Below, in pieces: positions 1-12,636 of a stretch of DNA of 64,000 bases. Source of the stretch: Neurospora tetraspora (Eukaryota; Ascomycota; Sordariomycetes; Sordariales; Sordariaceae). Both the position numbers and the translations under genes were made by a program. The notes below the pieces were generated by a model. That model saw only the letters and a list, made by a program, of their open reading frames with translations, was not told where the DNA came from and searched no databases. Location of the stretch: positions 4,712,001-4,776,000 of the forward strand of contig NW_026944384.1 of the NCBI RefSeq assembly GCF_033439725.1, in the 5' to 3' direction. Positions within the stretch are counted from its first letter, which is position 1, and each line of letters begins with the position of its first letter.

Positions 1-2887
1 TAAATAGAAATAAATAGAAATAAAAATTTCTTTATTTTTAAAATTAAAAGGGTTTTTAAAGCGAGAAAGGCCCAGTTTAAAAAGAGGGTTTAGGATTAGT
101 TAATTGAGGGGTAATTCGGGGGCGCTAATTTATTAATATAAAGGCGTAAAAATAGTAAAAATATTATTTAAGAAATTTTAATAATAGAAACGCCAGCTAT
201 TATTATTACCAAAGGATATATTGACGGAATGCTGGGGTATATTATTTATATAATATAAAAATGTAAGGTCGCTACTAATAGGAATTTTATTACTTTTTTA
301 GGTAGAAGGATAGTTATGATTAAAAGTCGGCGTAGTATTACGCTTATCGGGGAAAATAAAGGAAAATTTAAAAAAAATAATAATAAGAAGATTTAATTTT
401 TAAATACCGTTAAAAAAAGAGATATTTAATTTTATACGATCTACGGAATTATTAGAATCGTCGCCGGAATTAGAAAACGATCCGGAATTAGAAAATAACT
501 TAGAATTAGAAGACGGTTCGGAATTAGAAGAATTAAAAGAGTTAAAGCGTTCAAAAAATTTAAAAAAGTAGTTAAATTTATTATTTTTAAGGATAAGACT
601 AATTGCCGAACTTTCGTCGATAAAGAACTCCACCTCACTATTGGATTCGTCCTCGTTGGTAGAGGGGTAACGTTTATTAATATTTATATCCTCCTCAAAT
701 TCTTTATAATTAAAATTAAAAAATTCTAGGATAGTAGCGTTACTATAAATTTACTAAAGACGGAAACGAATAAATTCGTTATTAATTGTATAGGGAATAG
801 GTAAAATAAGTTAGAAGTAATCTTTTATATAGTAGATTAAGAAAAGTGAAGGATTATTAAAGCGAATTATTAGTAATTAATAGCTATTATTATTACTTTC
901 GTCGTCGGAAATATAAAAATAGGCGTTGAAATTAGGTAAACGGTTATATTAAAGAAGCGACATAGGATAAGCGATACGAAGGCCCGTATTAGCGTATAAG
1001 CTGGGTTAAGGAAGATGGAGTTTAATATTATTATTTAAATTCTAATAAATAATAATTCGGGTAGGTATATAAGCCGGAAGGAGGTTAGTAGTAAACTTCT
1101 ACGAATTCTTTTAAAATTTGCGCTAATAATTTATAAATTCGTAGGTATATTAGGTAGTAAATTAGTCTAATACTATTATAGTAGTAATTAGAATATTTAG
1201 GGCTTATTTAGCGGTAAGGAAATAATTAATAGTTTAAATTATAGTATTAATATATCAAATGGGGTTGAAATTAATTCCGGGATTTCAATTAAAGTAAAAA
1301 TAATTAATAATTCCAGTAGTTAGGCGCCGGAAATTATAAACTTCCTCTACAATTTGGCTAATAATAGTATTTTTTACCCTAAATAGACGTATATTCCTTA
1401 AAAAGTTTTTTTAACTAGTTATAGGACGCCAATATTAAATATTTCGCTTTAAAAATATTAAAACAGATACGTTTAATAATACCGGTCCTAGCCGAGGGAT
1501 TGTTAGTATTAGTACTTATATAGAGTTAAATATATTTTAACATATTTAGGACGTAGTACTAATAAATTTAGAATAATTTAAAATATTCGTAGGGGATTTT
1601 AATTACTAAAAATTAACCGATAAAGTAGATTAGAAATAAAGAAAGGATAATTTATAGGGCGATAAATTTCTTTCTACGCTTAGTAATATATATAATTATT
1701 ATTATAATTTTCAATTTATTAATAATAAAGGAATAGTAAATTAAGGTAGATAATTGCCGAATAAAGACTATAAGGAATATTTTTACTATTTTAGGAAGTA
1801 AATTAGTATTAACGCCTCGTTAATAAATTAAAGGATTTAGTAGGGAAATATTTATAGGGTATTAAATAAACGGAAAGCCTTTAGCGGGATTATAGAGGTA
1901 TTAACGAAGGATATATTCAGTTTAAGTAATTAGGAAACTGGTAATTTTAGGAAATTTAATATTAAGAGGCGCTGCGGGGTCGCCGTTAAATTAACGTTCT
2001 TATATAGGAATAGGTTAATTTATATTAATTATAGTCGTAGTATAATTATTAAGGGAAAAAAAGAAGTAAAAGAGAAGAAAAAATTCTTTAATTTTAGAGA
2101 AAGAAAAAACGAGTAATAAATAGTTATTCCTTAATATAAGTAATTGCGGTGGGTAAGCGTTAAGAAGGCTAGGCGTTACTAGGGGGAGGAATAATGTAAT
2201 ATAATAAATATATTTATAAAATAATAAATAAAAGCGAAAGGTCGCCGACGAAGGGCCTACTTATACCGCGCTAAAATATAGCCGACTAAAACCTAGGCTA
2301 TACTTCGAGGCCGGGAGGTACGGCTAAATTATAAAGGATTATAATTATTAGAAGGGGGGATAATTGTAAGGTTATTATACTAAAAGGCCTAAGAATTAAA
2401 CCCGAAGAGCGGAATATTATAATAAATTAATAAGAGTAATAAAGCGGGGCGAGGGGGCCGTTATAATGAATAGTAGAATAGGTATAATAATAATAATAGA
2501 GGCGTACGGTCGGAAGCCGGACGCTGGATCCCGGGCCTACTAAGGGTTCGTATATAAAATAAAAATCCTTATAACTTAGCTAGACATTCTCTACCAGCCA
2601 AATTAAAGTTTACTTTTTAGAATAGACCTACTATCGTGTGCTGAACGTGTTCTTAGCCTATCGTGCTATGACTTTATAGTAAATTAGGTTATAATTGCGG
2701 TTTGACTTGTAATGAAATACTGGACGGCCTTCTCTATACGGGATATAACGTCGGGGTTAAATATAAGTATAATAAAAGTATATACAAAAGATAGAGTATG
2801 ACGAGACGAGTAGAATGAAGTTATTTATAGTACAATATAATAAAGATTGGTAATGTTCTAGTTGAGTGTAGTTTCTATACCGTTACA
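1..2887. repeat. RIP-degraded AT-rich repeat block, left edge
   Basis: This stretch is dominated by TA, AAT and ATT steps, has stop codons in every frame and contains only isolated GC-rich patches (for example 2440-2560). That composition is what repeat-induced point mutation leaves behind in ascomycete repeats. Some plus-strand segments still read like protein if C-to-T stop codons are ignored, notably about 1440-1620 and 1630-2110. I cannot assign them to a transposase or polyprotein family. No LTR pair or complete ends were found inside the window, so the element probably begins to the left of it. The short ORFs at 400-638 are low-complexity products of the base bias, not genes. Confidence 0.8.
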
Positions 2888-3016
2888 GACCTTGCACGTT
2901 ACATATAAAAAATCCGACTCTCAAAGGGACGATAAGAGTCGGTTGGCTGGCTGTAAGCGGGCCCCCAAAGGGTGGCCCCACATGGCTGTGGCCAGTGCGT
3001 GCACCTAACCGACGAG
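2888..3016 (-). mobile_element. Solo terminal inverted repeat of the 5657-6586 TIR element family
   Basis: The sequence matches the right end of the TIR element at 5657-6586: an A-run, then the hairpin arm CCGACTCTC, the GTTGGCTGGCTG block and the outer end CACCTAACCGACGAG followed by TA. It differs by an insertion of roughly 38 bases (about 2960-2999) and by G-to-A changes such as GATAAGAG for GATGAGAG. No matching left end is visible upstream, so this is a truncated copy or one whose other end has decayed in the RIP-affected block. It sits exactly at the change from AT-rich to normal base composition. Confidence 0.75.
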
Positions 3017-3477
3017 TATCTGAGCTAGCAAGGCCTTCGACCAATCTTCTACTGAGTTGATGCGGGTCGCAGGGTTTCTCGGGACCGATCCAATTACAGG
3101 ATTGGCTTGAGTAAAATCAAATCCTCTGAGAATATGCGGTACATCCTGAACATTTGCTCATTCGTATGACGGTCACATCAATTTCTGATTTGTACGTAAC
3201 ATTGCGAGGCGAATCCGATATATTTTGGTTCAAACAGTTCCTCGCGCGCAGGGTTATCCAGGAGGGCGATGTTTCCAGAGCACCCTTTCCCTGCGCTGAC
3301 GCCGCTATCTTTGGTCGTAGCCAGAAGCACATTGGAGATCCGCCAACATATCTCGACTGCCCCCCCTTTCCATTCCTGGAAACTGTGCTATGCAGTCCTG
3401 GCCATGAAGATTCGGTGCCATGACCACGTCATATCGTCATCACCAGTTTTTGTTTATCTTTCGTCAAAGCAAGCTCT
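3017..3477. other. Intergenic, 3' flank of the spermidine synthase gene
   Basis: Base composition is normal and there is no convincing coding frame. The stretch must contain the 3' untranslated region of the minus-strand gene that ends at 3478. I see no RNA gene or repeat in it. Confidence 0.5.
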
Positions 3478-5172
<1,695 letters not shown>

Positions 5173-5654
5173 CTTGAAGGATTTATAGAGACCGGTCGAC
5201 CTGGAGAAGAAGCGGTTGTTGAATTGGCAGGAGGATGTCAGGATTCGAGTCCTGGGGAAGCAGCGACGGAGTAGGAAAGCCAGCGTGAAAACTCAATTCC
5301 CTTGCGTCCTGAGGAGGGGCCACTGCAGTGACCACACACAATTCGCACTCTAAAAAGGTCCAATCACACCAATCACGCAGGTCTCTGCAACAAAAATTTC
5401 TGGACCTTCCCCCCTCCCAGCACAACGACCCATGAGCGAATAAAAACGTGGTTGACAGTGCAACTGTGGAGAGACATTGTACACAAGCCGTTGCATTTGA
5501 AAGTGCAGCTGTGCGTGCAGATTGAGTGCAGAAGCACGTGGAAAACAACTGGATGGTTGCCAGGAGCAACTGTGAACCATCCGAGCTTCATGAGCACAGG
5601 ACAATTTTCATCCCAATGCCAAGACCACGATAACGTACGATCCCAGAAAGTCTC
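5173..5654. promoter_or_regulatory. Upstream region of the spermidine synthase gene
   Basis: This is the 480-bp space between the start codon of the minus-strand spermidine synthase gene and the TIR element. It should hold the promoter and 5' leader. No TATA box or other motif could be assigned. A T-arm-like sequence at 5239-5258 lacks the rest of a tRNA. Confidence 0.4.
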
Positions 5655-5690
5655 TACTCGTCGGTTAGGTGGGAACGCTTGCAGCCAGCC

Positions 5691-5723
5691 AACCGACTCT
5701 CATCGTCCCTTTGAGAGTCGGTT
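5691..5723. repeat. Hairpin inside the left terminal inverted repeat
   Basis: Perfect 11-bp arms AACCGACTCTC and GAGAGTCGGTT are separated by 11 bases. The same hairpin occurs in the right inverted repeat at 6520-6552, and a mutated form lies near 2910-2943. Confidence 0.85.
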
Positions 5724-5785
5724 TTTTTTTACATATATCTTGCAAGTGGTGTATCTATCAAAATCTCACTTAGCTATAACTTCAT

Positions 5786-6350
5786 CATTTTGGATCGTAC
5801 AGCATTGTGAATAGCCTCATTCTATTTGTCTTGACTCCCTCTATCGATTTATCATAGTGCATTTTGACCCTGATGTTGCTGCGTGGGCGGAAAAGGCTGC
5901 ACGGCATTACCTCGCCCGCCAGAATCACCAACTCGAGGAACATCAAAAACCACCACAAAGGCAAAACATCATCAATTTTGATCGTACGGCATTGTGAACA
6001 GCCTCATTCTATTCGTCTTGATTACCCCTATCGATTCATCATACCGCATTTTGATTCCGATATTACTACGCAGACAGAAAAGGTTACACATCATTACTTC
6101 GTCCGCCAAAAGCGTATAATACGTACTAGCTCGAGGAATAGTAAGAACCACGGCAAAAGTAGCAAAACATTATCAATTTTAATCGTACGGCCTTGTAAAT
6201 AGCATCAATCTATTCGTCTTGATTACCTCTATCAATCCATCATAGTGCATTTCGATTCTGAGGTTGCTGTGTTGGCGGAAAGGGCTACACGGCATTACCA
6301 AAAGCGTAAACCGCTGCAAAAGCAACACGGGCCAAGGTGGGCTTCTCAAC
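5786..6350 (+). repeat. Three ~190-200 bp tandem repeats, coding-like, inside the TIR element
   Basis: The phrase ATCGTAC-GGCATTGT recurs at 5794, 5981 and 6182, giving periods of 187 and 201 bp. Each unit continues with CTCATTCTATT-GTCTTGA, a TATCGATTCATCATA-GCATTT block and a GCGGAAA-GGCT-CACGGCATTAC block. In one plus-strand frame every unit reads as the same peptide of about 65 residues, with cores such as YRFIIVHFDPDVAAWAEKAA in the first and HFDSEVAVLAERATRHY in the third. Units one and three carry TAG where unit two has CAG, a C-to-T change. The 201-bp period is a multiple of three; the 187-bp unit shifts the frame. Confidence 0.7.
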
Positions 6351-6588
6351 ACCACAACACATTACGACATTTTGATTATATTGTATATATACTGCTGAAT
6401 GCGCGTGATCGAGATGATCAATTTGAATATTTTACCATCTTTTTTGCTTATATTTTGGTAGAGATATGGATTGTTGAGGTTTTTGAAAGATACGCCACTT
6501 GCAAAATATATGTAAAAAAAACCGACTCTCAAAGGAACGATGAGAGTCGGTTGGCTGGCTGCAAGCGTTCCCACCTAACCGACGAGTA

Positions 6589-8958
6589 GCGCGTAAATCC
6601 TTCTGAAAGCACTCCAACCAAGTTTCTCTTGTTCTCTTTTTTTTCCCTTTTCCATGTATTATGAAATACCTCTACGAAGAGAGACCTGATACTTCCGCTC
6701 ATATGCGAACTTCAAATACAGCCATCATACGTTTTCCATGTGTTCAGTCCAAGGCGTTCGAAGTGTTTTGCGGCCTTTGAAGCCTTGGGGCGAATAAAGG
6801 TAACAAGGATCAACGGACTGTACGTGGAATGACTGAATACCTCTATAGGACGGGAAGTATGCCTTCAGTTGCCACTTCCATTCAACTCACCTAGCGGTAC
6901 ACACCATGGACACGATGTCAAAGTAGCTAGGTCAAGTCTATATATGGTACACCGAATCTGGCATGCCGTGGGTCATCCCGGGAGCTCGGTCGATAAAGAC
7001 GAGACACGCACAACGGTATCTGCCAGAACATTTCCCTTTGCTCCCAAAAATGGTCATCGACTTCGGGCGTAACGTCATCGCTGGCTAGGACATGGCGCTT
7101 GTGCTGTGTACCAGCATCACTGCAGACGGCTGGCGAGGTAAGACTATTTGTGCCACATACCGCGAGCGGTCAGGAAAAGGAGACATGGCGAGTTGAGGCC
7201 GGAGAGCTACCCAGGCTGAAGCACTCGGTAATGCGCTCACCAGCGCTCTGAATCCAGCGCATCTCGAGAAATACCGACTGTACCCAGCGAACCCGTGATG
7301 TTAGGGTTGAGAACCGCGGCGTGTGAGATCCGGCATGACGACGGCGTAGACGTGGCTCTCGATTGTGCTTCAAGGTTTTCTTCCTTCCTCGACGTTGAAG
7401 GCTTCATACTACAGCTCGTACCGGCCGAGGTCTTGGTCTTCCACAATTCATCAGAACAATTTCACAAGAGGCGAAAGGGAAATTATTCCCAAGTACGGTC
7501 GCTGATGTCGATCTCATGCATGGATCGGGCTCGATGAGGACCGCGGAGCGAGATAGATGGAGGGCGAGAGCCGTGGCCAGCACGTTTCATGTCGTACAAC
7601 TTCGATCAGACACTGCAACCAAGCAAGGTCGAACCTTGATATCCTAGAATTCGGGTTAACGAACCATATCATATAGCAAGACATATTATTCACAGACAGC
7701 ACAGTGAAATTGTATGGTGGGTTGTACCATGGCTGTGAGCATAGCTTGCTCTCCACGTGGTGGTGGTGGTGGTGCTTGGCTGCCAGATCGGGATATGAAT
7801 CGACAAAAGTAAGATATGCAGTCGGGGCAGTGTACGACAAAAGTGGAAGGTCTCAGAAGTTTATATGAATTCAGGAGGGAATCATCGCAAAAAATTTCGC
7901 GGGCCAATCCGCTCCAGATCAAAAGCAATATGGAATCGCCAGCAAAAGGAACCGAGGTTGCAATTTGTTCCGAATCCCTTGGCGAGCCTGGACCCGTAGA
8001 ACATTCTTGGCGTGTTCTGTCGCTGTGAGGTTGTATTACGCTATCAACGGCTCTACTGCGCACACAGTAGTTGCCCTGGATCCCCGGCCACCGATGCCGA
8101 TCATCATAACGGCGTCCGGGTCCGCTATCAACTTAGAACAACGACGGGAAGTGGTTCCCCGAACCTGACGGGGCCGGCGAGCGGCGAACGTTCGTATACT
8201 GTGCTGGAACCGAGTGCAACGCATCATGGCATTTTCTCGTTTCCGAATTCTCGGCACGGCTTGCTTTCACAGGCTCAAGAAAACCAAACAACATATTGCT
8301 GTTAATGTAATGGCAGGGTGGCGGGCCTCAGAATGTCAACATCAAGAAAGCGACTGTAAATGTCCCCAAGGCTCCATGTTGTAGTCTCCTTGTTAGAGAC
8401 AGTTCAGTTGTACATAGTAGGATGGTACTCCTCGAGTCATCGAGGTTTCGGGGCGCCAGGCTTTTCTTATAGAAGAAGGGAGTTGAGAGGTTGTTCCCAT
8501 CTACCTAAGCCGCACGACAGCCCTCAAGTAGCTCCATCTTTATTCAAGCACCCACTGTGAAGAATTGCACCAACCCAAAATCGAATTTCACCAATCGGTT
8601 ACTTATTCAATGCCCACTCTCCTGCGCAAAATTCAAGTCCAGTGCCAGACTGCCGGTTCTGGCTGTTCGATTTTTTAGAGGTACCGGCCTCCTTTTCGAA
8701 GAAAGCTTCACAGCTAGTGAGATCGACAATCTGCCCCTGCATCTGCCGCTAGCACACGCAACGCCCGCACACGCAACTGCCGTGATATTCACCACCGGGA
8801 CGATCATCACCCTTCCTGGCGTCTCGACCAACGTCCTTGATGGCGAAAATGCTTCATGAATCCAGAACAAGGCTTGCCTGCTAAGAAAATGGTCCACGCG
8901 GCCTTCAGTGCACCGTTCGCTGAAAGACATGGCAATGTCCCCTATTTGCAGTTCGTCG

Positions 8959-8992
<34 letters not shown>

Positions 8993-11690
8993 CCTGGATG
9001 CTTTTTCTCGTGCAGGGACATCCCATGTACTGTAAAGTCCAAGACCTGGAGTTTCTGCGGACATTTAAGACGGGCGACTTTTCATCAGCCCATCGACCAT
9101 ATTTGCTTCTTATGTTTCTTGTGAGCTCTGTTACCGCCCGGCAAACTGCCCGGCAAACTTGCATATTGGAATCGTCCAGGCCCAAGATAAACTGAGACAT
9201 TCCATCTCGATAGGTACGGATAGAGAAGCGAAAGCCCCTGGGCTCAAAGAAGGTTCTTACGCTTTGCTGCTCTTGCCCTCCGAGCCGGGAGTCAGGCCTG
9301 AAAAGAATGAGTTGTCGCTTTCAGTCATTGTGACACTGTGCTGCAAGCCTGATGAATCCGGTGCTCCTGATTCCTGTGAACCAGCCGCATCCGCGAACCC
9401 CTTGCTTTGCTCATGGCTTGTCATGGGTCAGTGCTTCACGAGGACGAGCCCCCCACCGGGGAAATGAAATGTTTGGAAGGGGTCCAGCGAACGCTATTGG
9501 TTGGAGGCCATGCGACGCTCCACCAGCCCAGGCTTGTCGTCAGGCCAAGGCTCGCGCAGTCAAAACCAACTTAGAAAGCAGCCTGGCAGGGTCTGCGACA
9601 GGACGGCAGGGACCAGCTCAGGGGAAAAGGTCCAATGTCTAATTCTGTGAGACTGGGTTATAGCTGGGGAAGAAAGGGGAGAATCGGAGAATTGCGGGTA
9701 AGAGAAGAGGCGATGCAATTCCCAAGATATCGGGATATACGGATGAGCAAAGTTGGTCGGGGGTTTGAGGGTTGGTCATCGTCGTTGGAGATGGTCTGTC
9801 CCTCGGGCAGCGTACCCCAACTCGTAGAGTCGTGCCAGCCATGGCCCCGAACAAGCTCTAGGTAGGTAGTGATTTAGCAGGCCATGACAACCCGAATGAG
9901 CTTCCCAGCTTACAGTACGTCTACCACGACGAGATGAGCATCGCAGATTCCAGGCGGGAGGGTCGCACTGTTTCAGTTGCATGAACCTCAAGTTCCGATT
10001 GCGTACCTGTCAGAATCGCCACCGTCATCTCCCGTCAGAAAAGATGGAAAACGTTCGCTTCCACTTGTGGAAACTTTCTGATCCATCATTACCATTCCAA
10101 GTGCCGATGACCGTTACCCGGAGTTATTGGATGATTGGCAATAGTCCATGGTTTGAAAAAATGAGACGGAAGGGACCACTTCGCCGTCATACTGTGCTGG
10201 TTGATTCGGATTTCTGTAGTTGTCTGGATCTTGAGCTTTTGCTGTGAGGCGTTGATATCTTCCTGTTCCGGTTCCCCTTTTGCCATCTATCGTCTTCGTC
10301 TTCGGGCGGCCAAATTGTCCGATTATGGGTGCGATCTACTTCCGGTGTTTCGGGGCCATGTGGTGTGGTTGGAAGCTCTTTGAACCTCAGGGACGGGAAC
10401 GGTGACGAATCCGTCCACGCCGTCCATCGGGTGACTGTGGTGTGCTCATTTCTCGTCGTCGTCCTCACTCTCGGGACGGCTTTCTTTTGGTTACTATTGT
10501 GCATCCTTACCTCGTGTGGCCCCCTGGCTCCCTGTGGGTGGTTGTGATGGTGCATGTGCGGACATGGGCAACAAGGGACTCCGAAACAGCGGACGGAATC
10601 GAGGAAAGATTCCACTCTGATTAATTGCCAACGTTGCCCTAGTGGAAATTCTAGCGTGCGTCATGGTCATGCTGAAGGTGCGCCCCGACTAAGTGCCGTT
10701 TTCTCTCAAGTCCCCAGTTGGGACATGGCAATTTCTTGAAGTCTCAAAAAGTGCCTGGTTTTGCTGCAAAAGGCGAAGCCGCGAGTGACATGCAGGGCGG
10801 CCGTGGTCGCGGGGTCCACCATACCTCTATGCACTGCCGGTGCACCCCCTGCCTCCCATGCCCTGAACGCCCGCGTCAGGTCCTGCACGCAACAGTTCAC
10901 CCCTAGTTTGTTCGTTAGTGTGGTACTTGCAGAGGACCTTTTTACCACTTTTAGGATAGCTAGGCGGGACTGCTGGCGTGAATAGCATCCAGGGGCAGTT
11001 GGCTATTGCCCGCTGAGTCAAGTCTTGGTTTGGGGCTGTTTGAACCAATGGGGGCTCCGGAATCCCTTGTCTTTTCCCTTGTCCGAGGAGGTCGCAAGTC
11101 TCGAGCTAACAAACAAACCAGCATTGATCTGTACAGAAGTGAACTTTCTCCAGTCTGATCTTGTCAAGATCGTTTTGAAGTGGAATCTTGAAGATTGGGG
11201 TTCTTGATTGCATCAATCTTCACTTCCATGTGATGCGCAAGAAATGCCTAAATCGAGACCCCTTGGATGTCCTTATTGGCACTAACTGCACGGCCGCTGC
11301 CCTGAGCACCACCAAGACGGGAGAGTGACACCGGCCCAAGGCATGGAAGGCACTCGCACACTGCACCTTCCATCAGGCACGATGGCCCTGGGTCACGGGG
11401 GATTGGATGCCCGGATGCAGTGGGCCCTAGGATGCAGAATTGGAACCTGCCGGGCACCTAGCTTTGAGCGAGTGGCAGGAGCGACGGAACTGTGTGGGTG
11501 GCTCCCACCACACCGTTCCACCACTCATTGTGTGGGAGAAGAAACGGCTGCTCAGAGGCCACCCCTGACCGGCGCAGCTGGAGGCCAGGCTGGAAACGAA
11601 CCTGGAAGGCAACAACACCTCATGGCAGGAACCAAGCGGAAAGGGAACACCATTCGGGGCAGGAGGGCCTGGAGAAATAGTAATACGGTT
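6589..11690. other. Gene-free stretch upstream of the G-alpha gene
   Basis: About 5 kb of normal composition with many overlapping short ORFs on both strands, none resembling a known protein and none clearly favoured. A GTT microsatellite lies at 8958-8990. It may hold distal promoter elements, a non-coding transcript or a gene with exons too small to read. I see no tRNA, 5S rRNA or transposon ends in it. Confidence 0.4.
8958..8990. repeat. GTT trinucleotide microsatellite, 11 units
   Basis: Eleven uninterrupted GTT units. On the minus strand they give a run of Asn codons inside a 197-residue ORF (8607-9200) that has no other support as a gene. Confidence 0.95.
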
Positions 11691-12636
11691 TTTTGTGCTT
11701 GCCCTCCTGTCCCGCAGGCCTCGTCCCCGCCATGCTTCCTTCCCGTCCGTTAGTCCGTCGCCGTTCGTTGCCCGCCCATGCTTTATCTGATCTCCGACGT
11801 GATGGTCTGATCGTCCCTGTCTCCATTGCTACATCGTCGCTTGTCCCGGGTTCACGAGCGGGCCTGCCATTTCTGCATTGCGGCGATTTCACTAGTCCGG
11901 CCTGCTTTATCTCGCTGCAGAGCTAACTCCCTTGCCATTGTTGTCGATGCTACATAGAAGCCGCTCACATCCTTTTTTGTTTTTGCCCGGCTTTCTTCTT
12001 ATTTTCCCTCCCCCTTCCCACCCACGCGCACCCTTTTTCTACTCCCTTTTCTAACGGTCTGATCTGCGTCGGTCTCTTTGTATCCTCTTGTCCACGCTTT
12101 TCCCACGAGAACAACTGCGGTATCGGTTTGATTCGAACCCGGACGCCTCAAGACTAGAAGCTGCCGGTGCTAAACGCAACCACACTTACCCGTCCCGTCG
12201 AAGCCAAGCCACCGACCGCATACATAACGGTCGATTCCGACATCGTCCACTGACTGGGTCTCGACATAATCGAGAAGCGACTCGACCCAACGACACCCAA
12301 GATATATATCCACAGCTTCACAAAGGCACTCGTGCTGTATTAGCTGTCGTCCCCGGCCCGGACAAAGACAAGAGTCCGGACAGTTGATTGCGCATTGCCG
12401 ATCAGGATCTCGCCGGATCTGGCATTCCAGGACTCCATACACATCTCTCATCATTGCGGCCCACATTATCGCTGTCGGCGCGCAGGCGAGTCCCCGCTGT
12501 ATTATTGACCAGAGCTCCGCCTGAAACGTCTAAAAAGCGACAGCAGGTCTCGCTTGCTGGTTAACTTGGATCTTTCCCGATCCTCCGAAAAGTCATTCCG
12601 CCTCTGCAACACGGATCCGACACATATACCATCAAG
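11691..12636 (+). promoter_or_regulatory. Pyrimidine-rich upstream/leader region of the G-alpha gene
   Basis: The plus strand here is rich in C and T, with tracts such as TTTTCCCTCCCCCTTCCC near 12000-12020. Such CT tracts are common just upstream of transcription starts in filamentous ascomycetes. Together with the distance to the ATG at 12637 this suggests a leader of several hundred bases. The exact transcription start cannot be read from sequence. Confidence 0.45.

Larger units (their letters stand above)
5657..6586. mobile_element. TIR DNA element (MITE-like), 930 bp, with TA target duplication
   Basis: The ends are inverted repeats of about 107 bp (5657-5763 and 6480-6586), nearly identical over the outer 90 bases and starting CTCGTCGGTTAGG. 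They are flanked by TA at 5655-5656 and 6587-6588, the duplication expected of Tc1/mariner-pogo type transposition. Each inverted repeat contains its own hairpin, AACCGACTCTC paired with GAGAGTCGGTT across an 11-base loop. The interior holds three diverged tandem repeats of 187-201 bp. No transposase is recognisable, so it was presumably mobilised in trans. A related solo end lies at 2888-3016. The family name is unknown to me. Confidence 0.85.

Noticed and set aside
400-638. Two overlapping 65-77 residue minus-strand ORFs in the left AT-rich block
   Set aside because: Asn/Phe/Ser low complexity produced by RIP composition and an AGAATTAGAA-like short repeat.
5236-5262. Possible tRNA T-arm (CAGGA TTCGAG TCCTG)
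   Set aside because: No acceptor, D-arm or anticodon arm upstream; it lies in the leader of the spermidine synthase gene.
8607-9200. 197-residue minus-strand ORF with an Asn run
   Set aside because: The Asn run comes from the GTT microsatellite; the rest resembles nothing and the duplicated CRAV comes from a small tandem repeat.
12118-12150. Reverse-strand B-box-like GGTTCGAATC
   Set aside because: The T-stem does not pair and no A box fits, so not a tRNA gene.
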